From Paracidovorax citrulli (GTDB taxonomy: Bacteria; Pseudomonadota; Gammaproteobacteria; Burkholderiales; Burkholderiaceae_C): 64,000 nucleotides of DNA. The stretch is taken from assembly GCF_900100305.1 (NCBI RefSeq), contig NZ_FNEY01000022.1:22135-86134 (forward strand), in the 5' to 3' direction. This document shows positions 58,701 through 64,000 of the stretch, one piece after another; positions within the stretch are counted from its first letter, which is position 1, and every line of letters starts with the position of its first letter. The position numbers were made by a program, and so were the translations under genes. The notes below the pieces were generated by a model. The model made no database searches and was not told the origin of the DNA. It saw nothing but the letters and a program-made list of their open reading frames with translations.

Positions 58701-59168
58701 ATGAAGCTGCTCATCGTGGCCGTGGGCCAGCGCGTGCCCGACTGGGCGCAGACCGCCTACGAGGACTATGCCAAGCGGTTCCCGCCCGAACTGAAGGTGG
58801 AACTCAAGGCCGTCAAGACCGAGCCGCGCGGCTCCAAGACGCTGGAAACCCTCTACGCCGCCGAGCGCGAGCGCATCGAGGCCGCCATTCCGCGCGGCAC
58901 GCGCGTGGTGGCGCTCGACGAGCGCGGCACCTCGCTCACCACCAAGGCCCTGGCCGCCCGCCTCAAGGACTGGCAGCTGGGCGGCGACGACGTGGCGCTG
59001 GTCATCGGCGGTCCGGACGGGCTCGACCCGGCCTTCCGCCAGGCCGCGCACGAGCGCATCCGCCTCTCGGACCTCACGCTGCCGCATGCGATGGTGCGGG
59101 TGCTGCTGATCGAGCAGCTCTACCGTGCGTGGTCCGTGAACGCCGGCCATCCCTACCACCGGGAATAG
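58701..59168 (+). CDS. rlmH: 23S rRNA (pseudouridine-1915-N3) methyltransferase RlmH
   Basis: This 155-residue SPOUT-class methyltransferase modifies pseudouridine 1915 in helix 69 of 23S rRNA. The knot region contains [18 protein letters not shown] (SAM-binding), and the C-terminus [20 protein letters not shown] then GHPYHRE is the family signature. The length matches E. coli RlmH. It follows rsfS as in other Burkholderiales. Its last 95 bp overlap the opposing GNAT gene. Confidence 0.97.
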   Translation: MKLLIVAVGQRVPDWAQTAYEDYAKRFPPELKVELKAVKTEPRGSKTLETLYAAERERIEAAIPRGTRVVALDERGTSLTTKALAARLKDWQLGGDDVALVIGGPDGLDPAFRQAAHERIRLSDLTLPHAMVRVLLIEQLYRAWSVNAGHPYHRE

Positions 59169-59706
59169 CCTCCGCGCAGCGGCGCCAGACCTGCATCGCA
59201 TGCGTCGTTCCGCCGCAGGTTTCCCCCCCGGGCAGCTCGCCCTGCAGCACGAAGCCCGCATGCCGCAGCAGCGCCAGGGAGGCGGCATTGTCCGCATGCA
59301 CATGGGCATCCAGGTGCCGCAGCCCGAAGCCCTGGAAGCAGCCGCGCAGCAGCGCCTCCAGCGCCTCGCGCATGAAGCCGTGCCGCTGGTGGGGGCGGGC
59401 GATCTCGTAGCCGACCTGCGCCGTCCGCTCCACCGGGTCCCAGCCCTTGAGCTGGCAGAGCCCGATCAGGCCCGGCACATCGCGCCGCTCGATCGCCCAG
59501 CAGATGTCGGGCACCGGCTTGCGCCCGACCATCACCATCCACGCGGCGAACACCTGGGCGGCCTCCAGGTCGGCCAGCGGCGCATAGCCGATCCAGGTGC
59601 CCGGCGCACGGGCATCGCTCATCGCGAGCAGGGCAGGGGCGTCCTCCAGGACGACGGGGCGCAGGCGCAGGCGCTCGGTGTGGAAGCTGGGCAGACCTTC
59701 GGACAT
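59074..59706 (-). CDS. GNAT-family N-acetyltransferase
   Basis: This 210-residue acetyltransferase has the RimJ/RimL-like core: [40 protein letters not shown] (acetyl-CoA loop) and [20 protein letters not shown]. The substrate is unknown. The start is uncertain: ATGs at 59706, 59715 and 59760 are all in frame. The last 30 residues are basic and unlike the family, and they lie in the 95-bp overlap with rlmH. That suggests loss of an earlier stop codon. Confidence 0.82.
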   Translation of the reverse strand: MSEGLPSFHTERLRLRPVVLEDAPALLAMSDARAPGTWIGYAPLADLEAAQVFAAWMVMVGRKPVPDICWAIERRDVPGLIGLCQLKGWDPVERTAQVGYEIARPHQRHGFMREALEALLRGCFQGFGLRHLDAHVHADNAASLALLRHAGFVLQGELPGGETCGGTTHAMQVWRRCAEAIPGGRDGRRSRTTHGRAARSAAPAPSHAAA

Positions 59707-59804
59707 GCCCGGCATCTTCGCGCCCGCCGGCCACTTGCCCGCGCGGCCATCCGATGCCATGCACCGCTGCGCGAAGCGACGCCGGCATCCGCTATCCTGC
59801 CGCC

Positions 59805-60488
59805 GTGAAACCGAACCCATCCTCCCCTTCCTCCGCCGCCTCCACCACCTCCGCCACGCAGGCCACCGCGCCGTCCTTCGTGTACCTGGCCTCCCAGAGC
59901 CCGCGGCGCCGCCAGCTGCTCGACCAGATCGGCGTGCGGCACGTGCTGCTGCTGCCCAACGCCGATGGCGACGCCGTCGTGGAAGACGCCGAGGCCATCG
60001 AGGCGCCCCGGCCCGGCGAGGCGCCCGCGCGCTACGTGCAGCGCGTGACCGGCCTCAAGCTGGATGCGGCCGTGGCGCGGCATGCGCGGCGCGGCCTGGA
60101 GCCCGCGCCCATCCTGTGCTCCGACACCACCGTGGCCCTGGGCCGCGACATCCTCGGCAAGCCCGAGGACGAGGCGCATGCGCGGCAGATGCTCGCGCGC
60201 CTGTCCGGCAGCACCCACCGCGTGCTCACCGCGGTGGCCGTGCAGGTGCCGGGCGGCGCGCGCCACGCGGCGCTGTCGGTATCGCAGGTGCGCTTCGCGC
60301 CGATGACCGCGGAGCAGATCGCGGCCTACGCCGCCAGCGGCGATCCGCTGGGCAAGGCCGGCGCCTACGGCATCCAGGGTCCCGCCGCCCGCTACGTGGA
60401 GCGCATCGCCGGCAGCTACACCGGCATCATGGGCCTGCCGCTGTTCGAGACGGCGCAACTGCTGCGGCAGGCCGGCATGCCCGGCTGA
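59805..60488 (+). CDS. maf: Maf-family nucleoside triphosphate pyrophosphatase
   Basis: This 227-residue house-cleaning pyrophosphatase of the Maf/YhdE group hydrolyses dTTP/UTP or modified nucleotides. Diagnostic motifs are [37 protein letters not shown] and [15 protein letters not shown] Ser/Ala/Thr-rich extension of about 20 residues precedes the core. I used the GTG at 59805. A TATCCT box six bases upstream may be a -10. It is divergent from the GNAT gene and followed by rng. Confidence 0.93.
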   Translation: MKPNPSSPSSAASTTSATQATAPSFVYLASQSPRRRQLLDQIGVRHVLLLPNADGDAVVEDAEAIEAPRPGEAPARYVQRVTGLKLDAAVARHARRGLEPAPILCSDTTVALGRDILGKPEDEAHARQMLARLSGSTHRVLTAVAVQVPGGARHAALSVSQVRFAPMTAEQIAAYAASGDPLGKAGAYGIQGPAARYVERIAGSYTGIMGLPLFETAQLLRQAGMPG

Positions 60489-60622
60489 AGGTGGCCGGGC
60501 CCCGGGGCACAGGCCGGGGCAGGGCGTGAATCCCGTTCCCGGCGAACGGGGGGCCGTTGAGGCATCATCGGTTCCCGAGCACCTGCTCCCATCCCGCCCG
60601 CCCTCGACCCGCGCCGCCCGCC

Positions 60623-62110
60623 ATGCAACAAGACATCCTCATCAATTGGTCCCCCCAGGAAACCCGCGTCGCCGTCGTCGAGCACGGCGCCGTGCAGGAG
60701 CTGCACGTGGAGCGCACGCTGGAGCAGGGGCTGGTGGGCAACGTCTATCTGGGCAAGGTCTCGCGCGTGCTGCCGGGCATGCAGTCCGCCTTCATCGACA
60801 TCGGGCTGGAGCGCGCGGCCTTCCTGCACGTGGCCGACGTGTGGCACCGGCAGGAGGGCGGCGAGGCACCCATGTTCGCGCGCAAGGGCGAGCCGCCGCT
60901 GCCCATCGAGAAGCAGGTGTTCGAGGGGCAGGCGCTCATGGTGCAGGTCATCAAGGACCCGATCGGCACCAAGGGCGCGCGGCTGTCCACCCAGATCAGC
61001 ATCGCCGGGCGGCTGCTCGTCTTCCTGCCGCAGGACGACCACGTGGGCGTGTCGCAGAAGATCCCGGCCGCCGAGCGCGATGCGCTGCGCGCCCGCCTGC
61101 AGGCCCTGGTGGGCGACAAGGCCACGGGCGGGGGCGGCGGCTTCATCCTGCGCACCAATGGCGAGGATTCGTCCGACGCGGAACTGGCCGAGGACATCGC
61201 CTACCTGCGCAAGACCTGGGCGCGCATCAAGGAGGCCGCCATGCGCCAGCCGCCGGCCTCGCTGCTGCACCAGGACCTGAACCTGCTGCAGCGCGTGCTG
61301 CGCGACCTCGTGGGCGAGGAAACCGCCAGCATCCGCATCGACTCGCGCGAGCAGTTCGCCCTGCTGCAGGCCTTCGGCCGAGAGTTCACCCCGGCGGCCG
61401 TGCCCAAGCTGCAGCTCTACAAGGGCGAGCGGCCCATCTTCGACCTCTACGGCATCGACGAAGAAATCGCCCGCGCCCTGGGCCGGCGCGTGGATTTGAA
61501 ATCCGGCGGCTACCTCATCGTGGACCAGACCGAGGCGCTCACCACCATCGACGTGAACACCGGCGGCTACGTCGGCGCGCGCAACTTCGACGACACCATC
61601 TTCAAGACCAACCTGGAAGCCGCCCAGGCCATCGCCCGCCAGCTGCGGCTGCGCAACCTGGGCGGCATCATCATCGCGGACTTCATCGACATGGCGCGGG
61701 AAGACCACCAGCACGCCGTGCTGGCCGAATTCCGCAAGCAGCTCGCGCGCGACCGCGTCAAGACCATGACCGGCGGCTTCTCGCAGCTCGGCCTCGTCGA
61801 GATGACGCGCAAGCGCACCCGCGAATCCCTGGCCCACATGCTCTGCGAACCCTGCGCGCACTGCCAGGGCAAAGGCAGCGTGAAGACCGCCCGCAGCGTC
61901 TGCTACGACATCCTGCGCGAGATCCTGCGCGAGGCCCGCCAGTTCAACCCGCGCGAGTTCCGGGTGGTTGCCTCCGCCAAGGTGGTGGAGCTGTTCCTGG
62001 ACGAGGAGAGCCAGCATCTGGCGGGCTTGTCGGATTTCATCGGCAAGCCGATATCGCTGCAGGCGGAGAGCGGGTTGGGGCAGGAGCAGTACGACATCGT
62101 GTTGTTGTGA
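60623..62110 (+). CDS. rng: Ribonuclease G
   Basis: This 495-residue endoribonuclease matures the 5' end of 16S rRNA and degrades some mRNAs. An S1 domain (about residues 35-120, with GNVYLGKVSRVLPGMQSAFI) precedes the catalytic domain. LTTIDVNTGGYVGARNF supplies metal ligands, and LCEPCAHCQGKGSVKT supplies the zinc-link cysteines. The ATG at 60623 gives the family start MQQDILINWSPQETR. The length equals that of RNase G rather than the longer RNase E. It ends three bases before the opposing small-protein array. Confidence 0.97.
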   Translation: MQQDILINWSPQETRVAVVEHGAVQELHVERTLEQGLVGNVYLGKVSRVLPGMQSAFIDIGLERAAFLHVADVWHRQEGGEAPMFARKGEPPLPIEKQVFEGQALMVQVIKDPIGTKGARLSTQISIAGRLLVFLPQDDHVGVSQKIPAAERDALRARLQALVGDKATGGGGGFILRTNGEDSSDAELAEDIAYLRKTWARIKEAAMRQPPASLLHQDLNLLQRVLRDLVGEETASIRIDSREQFALLQAFGREFTPAAVPKLQLYKGERPIFDLYGIDEEIARALGRRVDLKSGGYLIVDQTEALTTIDVNTGGYVGARNFDDTIFKTNLEAAQAIARQLRLRNLGGIIIADFIDMAREDHQHAVLAEFRKQLARDRVKTMTGGFSQLGLVEMTRKRTRESLAHMLCEPCAHCQGKGSVKTARSVCYDILREILREARQFNPREFRVVASAKVVELFLDEESQHLAGLSDFIGKPISLQAESGLGQEQYDIVLL

Positions 62111-62113
62111 GGT

Positions 62114-62521
62114 TCAGGGCTTGGTGCTGGGGCAACCCGGTATCTGCGCCTCTGTCGTGCATTCCGAGGGGATGCTTTCGAAGAGCACATCGCGACCGAC
62201 ACTTACGCGGTTCATGTCAACCGGCGGGTCCAAATACCATTGGATTTCGCCATTCAGCCAGAGATCGACCACTTCACTCTGGCCCAGCAAGGTCTTGGGC
62301 TCGATGCGATACAGCCGCACCACGTAAGGCATCTTGAAGCGCGGATGGGTGATGCGCTGCAGGAAAGAGGCTTTGTGGAACTCCAGGCGGTACACCCGGT
62401 GCGGGCTGTTTTCAGCATCTGCGAAGGTGGGCGTTGCAAGAGCCCACCCCGCCAGGAACAACGCATTCAGGCCCAGGCACCAGACGATGCAGGGCACTTT
62501 CTTGAGGTGGGAGAGCTTCAT
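62114..62521 (-). CDS. Tandem-duplicated small anchored protein, type A copy 2
   Basis: This 135-residue protein has a basic N-terminus, one hydrophobic helix (about residues 11-30) and an extracytoplasmic domain. That domain contains SPHRVYRLEFHKASFLQR and VVRLYRIEPKTLLGQSEVVD. Two late cysteines (Cys121, Cys130) could form a disulfide. It is nearly identical to the type A copy at 63027-63434 over the middle of the gene but diverges in the last third. From memory the pattern recalls small proteins (DUF6201-like) encoded near type VI secretion lipase effectors. An immunity role is inference. Confidence 0.75.
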   Translation of the reverse strand: MKLSHLKKVPCIVWCLGLNALFLAGWALATPTFADAENSPHRVYRLEFHKASFLQRITHPRFKMPYVVRLYRIEPKTLLGQSEVVDLWLNGEIQWYLDPPVDMNRVSVGRDVLFESIPSECTTEAQIPGCPSTKP

Positions 62522-62559
62522 TGCCGCTCTGCGCGATGTAGTGCCATGGGAAGCGATCG

Positions 62560-62967
62560 TCAGGGCTTGGTGTTGGGGCAACCTGGTATGTCCCCTGCCG
62601 CAGTGCATTCCGACGGGATGTTCTCGAAAACTACCCCCGGGCCCACATAGACTTTGTTGGCTTGCACAGGCGGGTCGAGTTGCCAGTCGATCCCGCTGCC
62701 ATCCATGAGATCGACCACCTTGCTTTCACCCAGGAGTTCCTTGGGATCAACCCGGTACAGGCGGACGATGGCCGGGGCTTCCTGGTCGCGATGCACGATG
62801 CGCTGCCATGGCGATGCGCGGTGAATTTCCAGTCGATAGACAGCGTGCGGACTGTTGTAGGTCATGAAAAGCGTGGGCGTAATCACATACCAGACCAGCC
62901 CCAAGCAGGCACTCAGCGCCAGCCACCAGATGGTGCAGGGCACGTTCTTGAGGTTGGACAGTTTCAT
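62560..62967 (-). CDS. Tandem-duplicated small anchored protein, type B copy 2
   Basis: This 135-residue protein has the same plan as its neighbours: an N-terminal membrane helix (about residues 11-32), NSPHAVYRLEIHRASPWQR, LYRVDPKELLGESKVVDLMD and the C-terminal cysteines 121 and 130 ending GCPNTKP. Met at 62970 is an alternative start. It is 38 bp upstream (in transcription) of the type A gene. It pairs with the type B copy 913 bp away, from which it differs more than the type A copies differ from each other. Confidence 0.75.
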   Translation of the reverse strand: MKLSNLKNVPCTIWWLALSACLGLVWYVITPTLFMTYNSPHAVYRLEIHRASPWQRIVHRDQEAPAIVRLYRVDPKELLGESKVVDLMDGSGIDWQLDPPVQANKVYVGPGVVFENIPSECTAAGDIPGCPNTKP

Positions 62968-63026
62968 CATTACTGCACTGGGATCAGCAGTGGACGCGCG
63001 ATTCATGCATACCCTGGGAGCAATCT

Positions 63027-63434
63027 TCACGGCTTGGTATCAGGGCAGCCCGGTATCTGCGCCTCTTTCGTGCATTCCCGTGGAATGTTCTCGAAGGTGA
63101 CATCCTGGCCTACGTGCACGCGGCTCAGTTCGACGGGCGGGTCCAGATACCAGTGGATTTCGCCGTTCAACCAGAGATCGACCACTTCGCTCTGGCCCAG
63201 CAAGGTCTTGGGCTCAATGCGATACAGCCGAACCACATAGGGCATCTTGAAGCTCGGGTGGGTGATGCGCTGCAGAAAAGAGGCTTTGTGGAACTCCAGG
63301 CGGTACACCCGGTGCGGGCTGTTTTCGGCATCTGCGAAGGTGGGCGTTGCAAGAGCCCACCCCGCCAGGAACAACGCATTCAGGCCCAGGCACCAGACGA
63401 TGCAGGGCACGTTCTTGAGGTTGGGAAGCTTCAT
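63027..63434 (-). CDS. Tandem-duplicated small anchored protein, type A copy 1
   Basis: This 135-residue type A protein starts MKLPNLKNVPCIVWCLGLNA, with a membrane helix at about residues 11-30. The core is the same as the other type A copy (NSPHRVYRLEFHKASFLQR; WLNGEIHWYLDPPVELSRV), and Cys121 and Cys130 are conserved. It lies exactly 913 bp from the other type A gene. Differences cluster in the first ten codons and the last third. Confidence 0.75.
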   Translation of the reverse strand: MKLPNLKNVPCIVWCLGLNALFLAGWALATPTFADAENSPHRVYRLEFHKASFLQRITHPSFKMPYVVRLYRIEPKTLLGQSEVVDLWLNGEIHWYLDPPVELSRVHVGQDVTFENIPRECTKEAQIPGCPDTKP

Positions 63435-63472
63435 TACCACTGCGTGCGATGTGGTGCCACAGGAAGCGTTCG

Positions 63473-63880
63473 TCAAGGCTTGGTGTTAGGACAACCCTGT
63501 AGCTGTGCCGCTTCCGTGCATTCCGGAGGGATGTTTCTGAAGATGACGTCCCTGCCCACATAGACCTTGTTGGTTTGCACCAGCGGATCGAGTTGCCAGT
63601 CGATATCGATCCCGCTCCAAAGATCGACCACCTGGCTTTCGCCCAGCAGTTCCTTGGGATCAACGCGGTGCAGCCGGACAATGAAAGGAGCCTTCTGATC
63701 GTAATGGATGATGCGCTGCCACAGGGAGGCGTGATAGAGCTCCAGCCGATAGACGTAGCGGGGGCTGTTGTAGCTGTTGAAGAGCGTTGGCTTGGTTGCA
63801 TACCAGCCCAGTACCACGCAAGCATTCAGCGCGAGACACCAGAGGATGCAGGGCACGTTCTTGAGACCGGACAGCTTCAT
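63473..63880 (-). CDS. Tandem-duplicated small anchored protein, type B copy 1
   Basis: This 135-residue type B protein is the promoter-proximal gene of the array. It starts MKLSGLKNVPCILWCLALNA, with a membrane helix at about residues 11-30. SYNSPRYVYRLELYHASLWQ and LHRVDPKELLGESQVVDLWS follow, then cysteines at 121 and 130. A longer in-frame reading reaches 63982 but adds 34 residues not seen in the paralogues, so the ATG at 63880 is preferred. Confidence 0.75.
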   Translation of the reverse strand: MKLSGLKNVPCILWCLALNACVVLGWYATKPTLFNSYNSPRYVYRLELYHASLWQRIIHYDQKAPFIVRLHRVDPKELLGESQVVDLWSGIDIDWQLDPLVQTNKVYVGRDVIFRNIPPECTEAAQLQGCPNTKP

Positions 63881-63938
63881 TGCCAGCTCAGTGGGATAGT
63901 GAGGGGACCGGAGCATGTCAAGGTAGTTGTCGCGTCGA

Positions 63939-64000
63939 TCAAGCAGCCCGAGGCTGCGTATTCGATGCGGTCGCCGCGGCATTGGAGATGCCGTCGCGCT
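63939..64000 (-). CDS. Possible 3' end of the gene upstream of the array
   Basis: In one minus-strand frame the window edge reads RDGISNAAATASNTQPRAA followed by TGA (63939-63941), which looks like a natural protein C-terminus. If real, a gene beginning beyond 64000 ends 58 bp before the array. Another frame ending at the array start (…IPLSWQ, stop overlapping the ATG) is an alternative. There is too little sequence to assign either. Confidence 0.25.
   Translation of the reverse strand, partial: RDGISNAAATASNTQPRAA

Larger units (their letters stand above)
62114..63880 (-). repeat. Tandem duplication of a two-gene (B-A) unit, 913-bp period
   Basis: Genes at 62114-62521 and 63027-63434 (type A) and at 62560-62967 and 63473-63880 (type B) are each 408 bp. 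Corresponding genes are offset by exactly 913 bp, and both B-A gaps are 38 bp. All four are paralogues, so an ancestral duplication made A and B. A later one copied the pair. Confidence 0.88.

Noticed and set aside
62114..63880. Interpretation of the periodic array as a CRISPR or simple satellite repeat
   Set aside because: The 913-bp units encode four intact, diverged open reading frames, with no short identical repeats or spacers.

Overview
The window is GC-rich, gene-dense chromosomal DNA of a betaproteobacterium. Burkholderiales, family Comamonadaceae, most likely an Acidovorax/Paracidovorax relative, fits best. The evidence is the sucA-sucB-lpdA order, the purD-hemF-rsfS-rlmH-maf-rng order, several orphan TctC (Bug) binding proteins, and short family-typical intergenic repeats. 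I saw no rRNA, tRNA, CRISPR array, insertion sequence, prophage or origin. The species assignment is inference.

Layout. 1-110 is the start of an AI-2E-family transporter. 336-6253 is the 2-oxoglutarate dehydrogenase operon (sucA, sucB, lpdA), closed by a hairpin terminator. 6371-12215 carries zapE, a secreted coiled-coil protein, a PP2C phosphatase, an Fe-S helicase and bamD. 12361-22842 carries dnaE, clpS-clpA, an MltB-type lytic transglycosylase, sbcB and a sirtuin. 22955-28734 is an alcohol/aldehyde oxidation locus: an AcoR-like sigma-54 activator, a DUF779 protein, adhP and an aldehyde dehydrogenase preceded by a good sigma-54 promoter and two upstream dyads. 29108-32046 is a four-gene cluster led by a J-domain protein. 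32223-34818 pairs two small cysteine-containing proteins with a divergent winged-helix/TPR regulator. 34856-41422 holds a CodA-family deaminase, DUF4230 and GNAT proteins, upp, a PLP-dependent ammonia-lyase, a dienoyl-CoA-isomerase-like crotonase and a glutathione transferase.

41523-52941 is the most distinctive region. A six-gene minus-strand operon encodes an FAD-linked hydroxyacid oxidase, an adenylosuccinate-lyase-family lyase, two TctC binding proteins, a mercaptopyruvate-type sulfurtransferase and a BisC-like molybdoenzyme. Next to it are an IclR regulator, an MmgE/PrpD enzyme and a persulfide-dioxygenase-like protein. Near-identical operator candidates sit in both divergent intergenic regions. 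I read this as one regulon for uptake and breakdown of an organic acid, perhaps a sulfur-containing one.

53004-62110 is housekeeping: a HerA-like ATPase, yebC, purD, hemF, rsfS with a long histone-H1-like tail, rlmH, a GNAT protein, maf and rng. The window ends with four minus-strand genes of exactly 135 codons each. They form a two-gene unit duplicated with a 913-bp period and may be an immunity-gene-like array.
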